The translations under genes and the position numbers were made by a program. From Oscheius onirici (taxonomy: Eukaryota; Nematoda; Chromadorea; Rhabditida; Rhabditidae), in contig OW051471.1 in assembly GCA_932521025.1 (NCBI GenBank), positions 3,844,001 through 3,908,000 of the forward strand: a DNA stretch of 64,000 nucleotides. The letters run 5' to 3'. A model generated the notes under the pieces. That model was given only the letters and a program-made list of their open reading frames with translations. It did not search any database and had not been told where the DNA came from. The stretch's first letter is position 1, and every line of letters starts with the position of its first letter. This document shows positions 11,220 through 21,379 of the stretch, one piece after another.

Positions 11220-12786
11220 TCAGTTTTTGAAAGAGATAAGATAGTTAAGTCCGTCGTTACTGTCCCAGTATTCTCGTCCGTCTACGCGATAACAGCAACA
11301 GAGCTCAGCATCTCCGTTCTGAAAATGTGAGGCGATAAAAGATCGAAATCACCTTCAGCGGCAGAGAAGCTGTGAAGATATCAATGTCGCCTGTACCACG
11401 GTGGCTGTAGACAGCTATCTGATCTTGTCTATGCTGCCATTTGTCCGACGTCCATCGCAGAAAGACATTCTTGTTAAATGCCCGGTTGTGAACAGCTATC
11501 TGTACCAGCATCGACATTCCACAATGTCGAATGGCCGAGACACAGATGCCACCTTCACGTGCACGTTGCCAATGTTCCGACTCGCTGCGGAAAGTGAAGT
11601 TCGGTAGTACTAAGCCGGCCTTTTTCAGTGTTCTGAACCAAAACTGATAGCTAATAGGAATGATGTGTTTACGGTGAAAATGAAGAAATTGAGGAATGGT
11701 ACTCTTCTCTATACGGTTCGAGCTGCACCACCACGGCTTCTCCAAAACGAACTTTCTTTCTGCCGCCGGAGGGAAGATGTCTGAGAGCTGATCGAAGGCG
11801 GTCACTGTAAGAAATTTGTATAACTCCAAACATCAAAAGTTCTATTTGTTTCTGTACGACACCACCACAACACGTGTGTGATGCATGTGTTGATCAAGAA
11901 AAGGCGAGGGAGAGAACAACGGGTTCTGTTGTTCTAACCTCTTATTTTACACTCAGTTCCAGCAAAAAAAACTTTTAGGCAGAAATACAGGTGTTCGCCG
12001 TTTCACAAGTTGCAACAAACTCTGCTCCCACTGCAAAGAGTTGTGAATTGCCTGATCAGCGCGACGATCAAAATGATTTTGAAAGAAACGGCAGGGGAAA
12101 GCAAAGAACCAAAGAAAAGGTTCACGTGAAGAACAGTTGATTAATTTTGAAGGGCATCATGAGACACTGCGAGGGTGGGGAGACCACCGATACAAGTTCC
12201 GACATTTCGAAGAAAAATAGCGTGACTAACACAACTGTAGTGCAAGGTATAGGATGCGTTAGAATGACATGACAACAACACTTAGTTAGATGTGTTACCA
12301 TAAGAGATCAAGTTTTCTCGGGTCAACAAGATGATTCTAGTGACAACTTTCCGACACGAAAACGTGCTTTATAAAAAGTGTTGTTGTCTTGTCATTCTAC
12401 CGTAATTAATCAGCTTGTTTTGTTCAATGAGGCGACCATATTTCTTGCAGGTAGCATCTAATGATAAGGGCCCCGTTCAATCTGCGTACTCTCGAGAAGA
12501 AGAGATGGGGTGAGAATCGCTGGTCCGCTCTTTATCTGGCCCGACGCATGGTCCGTATAGATGATGGATTGAATCGGCATAAGTCGCAGAAAGACTATGA
12601 CTTATCGCCTTTTGCGACAGGAGATGTGTGCAAAAGAGAAACTCATTTTGGGGGTCGTTGTTCTACTGAAAAAAAAAAGTAAGAAACATACCTTTTTAGG
12701 CGAAGAACTGGAGGTGAAGATGTAGATTCGTCTGAAGAAAAGCCCGAATCGGGAGAAGGAGGCTCACGAGGCCCACAAACAACATT
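11220..12786 (-). CDS. Protein phosphatase 1 regulatory subunit with CBM21 domain (5' end unresolved)
   Basis: Two C-terminal exons are secure: 11804-11353 and 11318-11220. They encode a CBM21 glycogen-binding domain: FTFRSESEHWQRARE, VSAIRHCGMSMLVQIAVHNRAF, KNVFLRWTSDKWQH, HRGTGDIDIFTASLPL and the hallmark ending REYWDSNDGLNYLISF. Such proteins carry PP1 to glycogen so that it activates glycogen synthase. A likely earlier exon at 12786-12692 reads REPPSPDSGFSSDESTSSPP, a Ser/Pro-rich opening common in this family. I could not connect it cleanly to the CBM21 exons; between them 12460-12650 holds frames such as HSLSATYADSIHHLYGPC on the minus strand, and the PP1-docking RVxF motif was not located. 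Span and N-terminus are therefore provisional. Confidence 0.75.
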
Positions 12787-13555
12787 CTGAAGTTTTTGGG
12801 TTTTAATAAAAGTACGAAACGAAGGAAACCTCGTTGAGAGGAAGACTTGGCAGTCGCAGGCGTCGTCGTATGTCCGTCATTCTCCTCTGTAAGTCTACAC
12901 GTGCAGTGGGCGTGCTGGAAAACACGCAGTGCGGTGGCGGTCAGGGGCGGCCCAGGGATGATGATAAGGGACGAGAAGACGAGGTCAGCGGCCGGCACAC
13001 AGATGAGGCCGGAAATCACTGACTGGCAGTCTGCAAAAACGGGTGATCAGATATCGGCAAAACACGAAGTAAACAGCTTGTTTACCTCGATAAAAAAGAG
13101 AGCAACTAGCGGTTACAAACGTTGAGCGGGGATGAAGAAGGGCAGGTGTAGTTAGCGGAAAAATGGAGCGTAATTTTACGATGATTTTTCCAGTAAAGTG
13201 CGGAAATCTACAAGGATTCGTGCAACCTTTTTTCAAGGTTTTTCTATACAAATTCCCAAACTAACAAGCGAGAATATGTTCGGTCCAAATAGCTCAAGGT
13301 AGCATATTCGCTATTTATGTCCTTTTGATAAGGCAGATCCGTAATTAGAATGAGCAGTTGTCTATTGTGTTGCCACTGCTCCAATCTCTTTGATCAAGGA
13401 GAGATCTCGGATGAGTACGCGTGCACCGAACAAACAAAATGAGAAAGAAGATGGACCAAAATAGATAATAGTTAGGAACGGGAAAAGGCTGATGGAGAAA
13501 ATGTTTGGAAAGTAAAGAAAAAGAGAAACCGTTGCGGAAAAAACTTCGAGCAAGG
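12787..13555. other. Upstream of the CBM21 gene; no gene resolved
   Basis: A minus-strand frame (13019-12696) overlaps the candidate CBM21 exon in another frame. The opposite frame at 12834-13125 is arginine/glycine-rich and unconvincing. This may hold the first CBM21 exon and promoter. Confidence 0.4.
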
Positions 13556-13559
13556 TTTT

Positions 13560-15660
13560 GCAAAACGGCGATTTTGCGGGACGGACTTTTCTTAGAAAAA
13601 ATTTTCTAACGAAAATTATGGCGTGGTTTTCTTTCGATTTTTTTTTCAAACTTTTTTTTTATATATGGCAAGCATGTGCGCTAGACCGGACCGGTCCGAT
13701 TTTTGAATGGCGGCGGGCGGACCGGACCGGTCCGATTTTCAAATTGGAAGGCGCCGGACCGGTCCGGGGGACAGCCCCAAAAATGCGGAAAACCACTTTG
13801 AAAATGACCCATTCCGCGCGAAATCCAAAATGAACTCGCTACAGTTTGAGCGCGGCCAATTTGAACGTCGCCATTCTGGAGGTGCGACATTTTGCACGAC
13901 CTTTTTACGTAATCACGTATTTTCTGTTCCGCAATTTCTGTTTCCCTAAAATATTCGTTATTATTCATTTTTTCCGGAATTTCTTCCATTTTTGCCTCGT
14001 TTTTTTATAGTATTTTTTTACTTTATTGTGTTATTGCCTTGTAAAAACATCTATGCATACTATAACGGTCATTTTAGAGCCAACCAAGTTAAAATCATGC
14101 CCTAGAAGTCGAGCACCAGCCGGAGAACCTAAAACGGAGGAGGAGAAAAACGAAGGACGTCGACAACTATCTCATACGACTTCTTCGACACAACGGCGAC
14201 AAATCATACGTCTACGAACATTTTTACAAGTTAGTTTTTCGGTTTATCGTAATTTTTTTTATTCTTTCAGACGTAAACTTCAGAACAAGTGCAGACTTGT
14301 AAAAACTGCCGGTAAGACGACATAATGCCTCCGGTATCACGACAACGATCCAAACTCGTCTTTAAATCAGGTAAAGTTATTCTCAAATGGTCTGACTCAT
14401 TCAGGCCTCAAGCGAAAAACTAGGACCAGACTGGCCGAAGATGTCGTCCTTCTCAATGGAGCTGTGTCGAAAACGTGGAAGAAGAAACCGCAAGAACAAA
14501 TAGATGTTGAAGCATGGTACAAGCCATTAAAAGTAAGTTATTTCTGTATTTTGCGAGGAGATTTTAGTCTTCCATATCACAGCAACGGCCATCAAAAGGC
14601 CCATCTATTTTCACTCACCGAAAAACATCAGAAAAAAACAGGCGGACACAACTGGCCTCTTACTGCGCGAGTTTCCTGTCGAAAAGGTATGACTTTGTTC
14701 TTCTATACAGCAACCATCCTAGGTGAAAGAGAACTCCAACACAGCGTCTCTTCTAAAGAGCCAACGCCTCCAAGCAGTGAAACGAGCTCGAAGACGTGCC
14801 TCCGGATACCCTAGCCGATATCGACGGAATTTCATTCATTTTCGAGTCTTAGCACTAAAATTGTACTCAATACACTTTTCTAAAAGAATTACTGTGCTTG
14901 TCCAAGATTTACTGCTACAAATTGATTTTTATCAAGAAAATTAAATTTATCCAGTTTTTATTCACCCACAGGAGCCGGGAAGTTGATCAACGCGAAGCAT
15001 ATGTCCGTTTCTTGTCCCATTTATTGTTTTCGTCATAAAAACGGGAAAAAAGACCGAAAATAGCTAAAAATCATAAAGAGTATATTTTAGGGAAACGGTA
15101 ATTGCGGAATAGAAAATACGTGATTACGTAAAAACGTCGTGCAAAATGTCGCACCTCCAGAATAGCGACGTTCAAACTGGCCGCGCTCAAAATGGACGGC
15201 GCCAAAGTGGGACGTTTTCAAAATGGTTTCGCACAAGGTAGTTTTCCGCATTTTGGGGCTGTCCCGGTCCGGGCCGATTTTCAAATTGGACCGCGCCGGT
15301 CCGGTCCTGGACCGGTCCATTTTTTGAATGGCGGCGGGCGGACCGGACCGGTCCTATCTGATTTTTAAATTGGACCGCGCCGGTCCGCCCGCCGCCATTT
15401 TTGGCAGGAGGACGCTTCATTCAAAAAAAATTGGACTGGACCGGTCCGGTCCGCCCGCCGCCATTCAAAAATTGAACCGGCCTCAGCCGGTCCGAGCGCA
15501 CATGCTTGCTTGATATATGGTACCCGGTTTGTGGTACATGGTACACGGCGACTACTTTACGAAAAAAAATTATATAAAAAAAGTAACGGTCAATAAATTC
15601 GACCGCAACTTTTCTTAGAAATTGTTTTCTAAGAAAAGTCCCTACCCGATTTTGCCGCTA
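13560..15660. mobile_element. 2.1 kb terminal-inverted-repeat element carrying a spliced ORF
   Basis: Left arm (13560-13970) and right arm (15085-15660) are inverted copies. In order from the outside: the acttttcttagaaa hairpin, atatat..gcaagcatgtgcgct, blocks of the palindrome ggaccggtcc, a shared ggggctgtccc, then gtgcgacattttgcacgac, tacgtaatcacgtattttct and ttccctaaaatat at the inner ends. The right arm has extra ggaccgg blocks. No transposase is visible inside, so it is probably non-autonomous. The centre (14.1-14.8 kb) holds exon-like blocks listed separately. Confidence 0.8.
14106..14686 (+). CDS. Spliced basic ORF inside the TIR element
   Basis: Four blocks with good donor/acceptor sites join in phase: 14106-14229, 14271-14311, 14405-14532 and 14568-14686. 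They give a very basic sequence: VEHQPENLKRRRRKTKD, NYLIRLLRHNGDKSYVYEHF, then LKRKTRTRLAEDVVLLNG, TWKKKPQEQIDVEAWYKPLK and SQQRPSKGPSIFTHRKT. No start codon is visible in frame before 14106, and the 3' end is ambiguous (acceptors at 14708 or 14723 both lead to quick stops). It may be a captured host-gene fragment or the element's own DNA-binding protein. I do not recognise it. Introns preserved in frame argue that it is, or recently was, expressed. Confidence 0.45.
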
Positions 15661-15889
15661 AGAGGATACTGCAAATAAGTTATATAAATAGACCTTTAAA
15701 ATATTTTAGGCCATTTTTTTATTGCTTCTTGCTTTAGTTCCTTTTTCGCTGCGTTCATTCACTTCGGATATTCTTGACCAAATTGTTCCATATTGCTATA
15801 AGCACGGCGTGTCATGAGCGGCCCAACTTTTTCAAACGAGATCAAAATGGCGGGCAGCCATTTTATTGCTTCGCCGCCTGTCGGCGGCT

Positions 15890-16280
15890 CTTCTACATGT
15901 GTTTTCTTTTTTACTTCTGCTCCTTTCCCCAGTCAACCGAACTCTTCTGATCCCTTCCCCAGTCAACCGATCTCTTCTGATTTTTTCTGATCCCTTCCCT
16001 AGTGGGATCAACCGGTCGTCCCTTCAAATCCCCTACCGGTTAGCCTGACTCTATTTCCTACTCAAAACAATTTAGCAAAAATATTTGACGAGGAGAGGAG
16101 TCGAACCCGGATCCTCTGGGCAAAGACGGCGACTCTTACACCAAAGTTTCCACCAATACACCAAAGTTTCAGGTCCCGGACAAACAAATAAACAGAGTCC
16201 ACGACAGACATCATTGCGCTTTATAGTAGAGAGATTACTAAATATTCATCTATTTAGTTCTAAAACACGCTATAATGCAC
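15890..16280. repeat. tRNA-derived SINE-like repeat, copy 1
   Basis: The stretch from tcccttccccagtcaaccga to the end of tagtagagag is repeated at 42340-42630. On the minus strand it contains a B-box-like ccgggttcgactcc and an upstream ttggtgtaagagtcgcc that resembles an A box, the layout of a tRNA-derived pol III promoter. Several ggtgta/caccaa units are duplicated inside. Confidence 0.65.
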
Positions 16281-16838
16281 TGTGTAATATGACCAGCTTC
16301 ATTTTTGGTCTGATGGCGAAGTCTGGGGGAGCGGGCTCTGGTGGGCCGGTCCAGGCCCTGAAATCTCGGCCCGGCCCGTTCCCATGCCTACCGTCTAGAA
16401 AAGGGGGAATTCGAATTTGTATGTCTCTTGGTATTTCTCGTCCTAGCCAGCAACTTCTTGAGCATATTCCGCCTGATCAGCGACGAAAAATTGACTTTGA
16501 CGAGTATTAAGATTGATCCTAATTGTTATTTTTGTTGGTAGCGTGAAGAATATTGCAACATATAGCCTTGTTTCTTTTTCAGTAAAAATTTAAGTGAAGA
16601 GGATAAATTGTATGGTAATTGAGGCTTGTAATCGAAGATGACATCACTCCAAGACTCCTCGACTCTTCGGATGTGATCCGGTCATGCGAAATGCATCGAT
16701 AGCCGAATAAACAGTTTTTTTTTAAATCGAAGGTGACAAATCAACACATTTTGAATTTTCCGCAGATTCTTCTTCCGCCGCCGAAAAAGGCGCGCAGAAA
16801 AGTTGGACCGCCGTTTGCACTGTCGTAACACGTATAGG
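16281..16838. other. No gene resolved
   Basis: The frame at 16085-16510 runs through the SINE and ends in a sequence (ICMSLGISRPSQQLLEHIPPD) that could be a decayed exon, but no spliced partner was found. Confidence 0.4.
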
Positions 16839-17285
16839 CAGGCTTGTTGATTTCATGAGCCGCGCCGCAGAATTCACCGCTGGCCAGAGGCGCGCCGCGC
16901 CGCAGAGGATTTGGGCGGAATTTGAAAAACAAAGCAGGTTTTTGCATTTTTAAGGTCTTTATACTCATTTTTTACGACTTCTAGGTCGTTTTAATCAATT
17001 CAGCGTAAAAAAATACCCTAGAAACGTCTAAATTTGAAGAGAAAACACTTAGAAAGAGTCAAAATGAGTGAAAAACTGTTTTCTTCCACTTTTCCACGGT
17101 TTCTCTTCAAATTTAGACGTTTCTAGGGTATTTTTTCACGCTGAATCGATTAAAACAACCTAGAAGTCGAAAAAATGAGTATAAAGCACTTAAAAACTGC
17201 TTTGTTGTTCAAATTCCGCCCAAATCCTCTGTGGCCAGCGCTGAATTCTGCGGCGCGGCGCTGCGCCGCAAAATCCACAAGCCTG
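16839..17285. repeat. Foldback repeat, ~200 bp arms
   Basis: caggcttgttga...gcgccgcagaattcaccgctggcc (16839 on) is mirrored by ggccagcgctgaattctgcggcgc...caagcctg (ending 17285). The inner arms share accctagaaacgtctaaatt. The arms flank a short A+T-rich core with no coding potential. The outer ends resemble those of the 2430-2815 family (aggcttgt), suggesting related elements. Confidence 0.85.
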
Positions 17286-17518
17286 TGTATATGTCTCGCC
17301 AAAATGACCTTCAAATATTGGTTCAGCGCGCCAAAACTATTTTTCATTTAGTTTGTGTTTAGCAAACTTTTTGCCGTTTTTTTCTTCCATTGTCACATAC
17401 GGGTACAACCCACGACACTGTAACAAAAAAAACTGGTAAAAATCCGTGGAAAACCCCGTAAAAAGTGAAAAATAGTTTTGGCGCATGGAACCAAAATTTG
17501 AAGGTCATTTTAGCAAGA
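17285..17518. repeat. Inverted repeat, ~55 bp arms
   Basis: ctcgccaaaatgaccttcaa at 17294 reappears in reverse complement around 17495-17515 (ttgaaggtcattttagcaag). A third, single copy is at 1863-1890. It sits between two other foldbacks with no spacer. Confidence 0.7.
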
Positions 17519-17979
17519 GTTCAAAAAAAAAAGAGGGATACCGTAGTTTAAAGAATTCCCTTCCCCGCGGGACCTATTAGCCATGCCGCCATTCAAACAG
17601 CATTTTTTCAATATTTTTCGATCAACATTCTACTTTTGCATTACTTTTTTTCTCGTTTTTGTGCACGTTTTTGTTGTCATTTTTTCTTTGGTTTCCTAAA
17701 CAAAAGTCTGAAGGAAATATGGAGCCAAATGTCCTCCTCGGGGTCGGATTACTAAATTACTGCCAGTCTGTTATCGATGATGTACATTCCAATATCCAAG
17801 CATACTATGCAAAAAAAAGACAGGAAAAGATACATAAAAATGATAAAAAAATCGATGTAAAGGTAGAATGTTTGATGGAAAAATATTGAGAAAAAAATGC
17901 TGTTTGAAAGCGCGGGTTGGCCAATGGGTCCCACAGGGAAGGGAATTCTTAAACTACGGTATCCCTCTTTTCTTTGAAC
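17519..17979. repeat. ~460 bp MITE-like element with ~45 bp terminal inverted repeats
   Basis: The left end (gttcaaaaa..agagggataccgtagttta) matches the reverse complement of the right end (taaactacggtatccctctt..tttgaac). The arms continue inward through agaattccctt. The interior frames (for example 17659-17889) look random. Confidence 0.8.
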
Positions 17980-17984
17980 CGACC

Positions 17985-18590
17985 AGGGCTGGACGAGCAG
18001 CGATTTTTTGTGCGAGCGGACCTCTCAGTTTTAGCGCGAGCGCGAGCACTAGCATATTTTTTGCTCGCACTATAAACTGCTCGCGAGCGCGAGCACTTTC
18101 CCAAATATGGAAATTGGACTTTTTCGATTTTTATCCATCATTTTCGATATTTTTTGATCTTATTTTTATTTATTATTGTAGAATATCCTATTTGGAACGT
18201 TTTGATACCAAAACGACCGAAAAAAAAATCGGAAAAAAATATTAAAATCGAAAAAGGATAAGCAACATTGGAGACATTTTTCAAAATCTACCGCGTTTTT
18301 ATCAGATCGGTGTGGGATCCACTATATTTTTTTTCACATGTTCGGTCTTATATTGTCGGTCGTATCGTGTTCCCGGTAGTTATGTTTTTTTTCCAGAGTC
18401 ATTACATGAAAAATGGCCGAGTTATAACGTATTTTCTGTTTTTCACTGGGATTAGAAGACCAAATACCAAGTGCCAAAACACACCTACAACGTTTCGACT
18501 GTGCTCTTTCTTTTGAAACCGAGAACGAAAAACATGGTTGCGTAGTTTTCTCAAAAACGTGTGAGCGCGAGCGCTCGCCCAACCCTGGAG
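17985..18590. repeat. Repeat with GAGCGCGAGC-rich ends
   Basis: Left end ccagggctggacgagc and right end gcgctcgcccaaccctgg are inverted matches. Both ends carry runs of gcgagcgcgagc. The interior is A+T-rich and noncoding. Similar gcgctcgcgctcg occurs at 480. Confidence 0.65.
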
Positions 18591-18855
18591 CAGACCTTAA
18601 AATAGTGCTGGCAGCGAGCTAACACATTTATGTCAGTTATTCATTTTTTTCACAGCCTAGAATTATTTTATGTAAAACTTTACCAACAATTCTTTTCATT
18701 CGTTCTTTCATTTGCTCTAATGTTCTGAAAGCGGCATAATTTTGTTCAGCATATCATGGAAGGAGACTGCATGAAGACGAGCTGGGAATGCCTAGACTGC
18801 AATCCATTAGGGTCAGGAGTTTGGATATCATGTTCCAATAGCCAGGTTTAGAACA

Positions 18856-21379
18856 ATGCGGGTAATTCCCGATTATGAATCTCTGCAAACTGCTCTGCAG
18901 GAGCGTGGCATCGAGTACCGCGACCCTCCGAATCCCATCCAGGTGAGATGTTTCTGGATTTTCTTGATAATTGATTTTTATAGAAGCCGCGGCAATTTCG
19001 CATTCCCCTGGAGCTGCCCAATCCCGGCAGCTCATGGACGTGCGGCTGTCAGTTGATCTTCACTGACAGCGATGAAATTGAACTCAGTGTATTCGTCTAC
19101 TTGGATCAAGAAGCATACCTAACTAAAAACGGCTATGTAAGTTTCTTATTTTGGCAGAACTACCAAACTATAGAACCTCGAAGATGTGGATGAGGAGGTC
19201 GTGATTCCCGATGATGCACACGAAGATTCAGATAGATCCATGGCCAACGCGATTATCAACCAATATGGTGGCATAAATGAGGCTTGTTGTGTCAGCAAAC
19301 TTGGGAAACTTTAAAGTTCAGAGCGAATCATCTCACAACGAAAGCGTTGAAGATGACTTTTTCCCACCAAATTGGAAACACGCGACAAATTTCGGCTACG
19401 ACACGGGTACCTTTTATTACAGCCATTCTAAACCTTTGTCATTTAGCCGATCAACTAGCGATTGACGAAAATGCCCCATCCGAGTTCGGAAGTATCACCT
19501 CCGTTTCGTGTTTTGGTGACCTGCACGGATATGAGACTACGGGTGTGAGGCTATCGAAACCGATAACAAGTTTTTCTTAGATGAAGATACACTCAGTATA
19601 GTCGAAATGGACTATGATAGCGAGTACGGCAGTCAGTCGAGCTTGGACCCCGAGGTGGAACAGCTAGCCAGAGCCCAGGGCTTGGATCTCTCCAGAGTTT
19701 TTGATATCGAGAGCGAAGTAAGTTTCGATTCGTTTTTCCTTCTGAACAAAACGTTTAGATTGATTTCGACGTCGAACAGAAAGTGTTTGAAGTTCTGGAC
19801 AAGTCTACAGCCCGTCCAACTCGCTCCGGTCGCAAGAAGCAGTCAGTCAAAGATGCAGAGGTTTTCCATCTTGTTAATATCCTTCCATGTTATATTTAGG
19901 AAGCAGAATTGGTCCGCGTTGTATCCAACATCATGGAAAAGGCCGCTGTTCGGCCTAATCGTCCTGCGGTCATCACTCAGCGCGGAAAGTAAGCGCTAAC
20001 TCTCTTTGTTTGTAAAACACACTATCACAGAATTATCGAGTTTGTCGATCTTAGTGACGATGAAAAAGAAGAAGTCCCTGCTCCAAACGGAAAAGTCAAG
20101 AAGAGGAGACGTCTGAGACATAAGGATGCCGATCTCATCAATCTGGACGATCTCGGAGTCAGTTTGTTACCATGGATGTTCAATATAAATGTTTCAGCTG
20201 GCCGAGGAGAAGGACAACTTCGTTCGAGTTGGTGATGTAATCAAGACGACTTCATGGTTCAATCCAATTGACGAGACTGATAAGGAGCTGATGAATTGCC
20301 TTGATCTACGTGATTTCCGCATATATTTCCGCGAAAGCGTCAAGCGGCGAATTGAAGACGATAGCTATGTTCCGGTTAGACTTTCTCCGTTTCACTGGTA
20401 ACTTTTACATTGTTTAGTTGACAACCATTGAGCAACTTCATGAAAAAATTGCTTTCGAGGAAGAGGAATTGGAGGGTCTGAAACTACAGAGGGAAGCGCT
20501 ACGAGTTATTCTCGAAGCCCAGAACCAGCCGACAAATCCTGTTGAACGTGTCCTTCTCAACTTCAGGTGTGACCTTGTTTGTTTTTCGAATAATCTTCTA
20601 TTTTAGACACCCGCAAAAATTATACGGCCTGCCATTCCATATGAACCAGAGCCTCATTTCCAATTACCAGCTAGCTCTCCAGCTGGATGAAGTTTACATT
20701 CCCAACGAGTTCACAGATAATCTTCCATCAAAGTATTGACGATAAGTTTTCATCCAATCGCTTTTCAGACATTACTACCTCGTGCAAAGATGCTCAAAGA
20801 CTGATCGCCTTGAGAACCTATTGGAAAAGATCACCCCGCAGTTGCCTATTTCTCCTCGTATTGGTAAGCTGTTTGCTCTGAAACCCCGAATAAATTCCTC
20901 TTTCAGATGTCCAAGAGTCTGCTCATTTCGTCAAAAGACGTCTGGCTAGTCGCCGTTATCGGGACGGACGCATATCTCAGCAGGAAAACGACTTACAGAT
21001 GCGGCTCCATCCACAGCCTACAATAATCGAAGAGTCCAGAAATGGCTGGGATGAGCCTCTACCAGAATGCTCACACAGGAAGCGGGGATATGCTTCCGTT
21101 CTTCCTCTCACTACCACAGACCCCATTGAACAGCCAGTTATTGCGCAAATTTACGAAGAGAATATGGTAAGCAGTCACCATTTTCCTTCATTATCAACGT
21201 AATTTTAGCCCATGGAGGAGAACGTCTACCAAGGCGTCTTCATGACTCCCAATGAAGAATATGCTTATGCGGCCGAGCCGAATTTCGAAGCGCGACCCCA
21301 AGCTATGGACGAGAATCGTACTGAAGCCTACAGCCTTGCAGAAGATATAGCCAAAGCCACTGACCTTTTTGATATGTAA
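18856..21379 (+). CDS. Unidentified 657-residue protein, probably nuclear
   Basis: Fifteen exons join in phase: 18856-18942, 18984-19136, 19174-19267, 19296-19406, 19447-19542, 19581-19717, 19759-19860, 19900-19988, 20031-20157, 20198-20374, 20418-20566, 20607-20732, 20769-20863, 20907-21166 and 21209-21379. The N-terminal ~100 residues look folded (QFRIPLELPNPGSSWTCGC, IELSVFVYLDQEAY). A long acidic region follows (residues ~75-230). Then come a basic patch (RPTRSGRKKQSVKD) and a second one (KVKKRRRLRHKDADL), a helical/coiled region (TIEQLHEKIAFEEEELEGLK) and a C-terminal half with NFRHPQKLYGLPFHMNQS and FVKRRLASRRYRDGR. Alternating acidic and basic tracts suggest a nuclear or chromatin role; I recognise no named domain. 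The start is the first ATG in frame. Confidence 0.75.

Noticed and set aside
12461-12682. 73-residue plus-strand ORF
   Set aside because: It is antisense to the probable CBM21 upstream region and has no family resemblance.
18856-21379. Condensin/kleisin-type identity for the 15-exon gene
   Set aside because: The acidic/basic layout was suggestive, but no kleisin or other defining motif could be read, so it was left unnamed.
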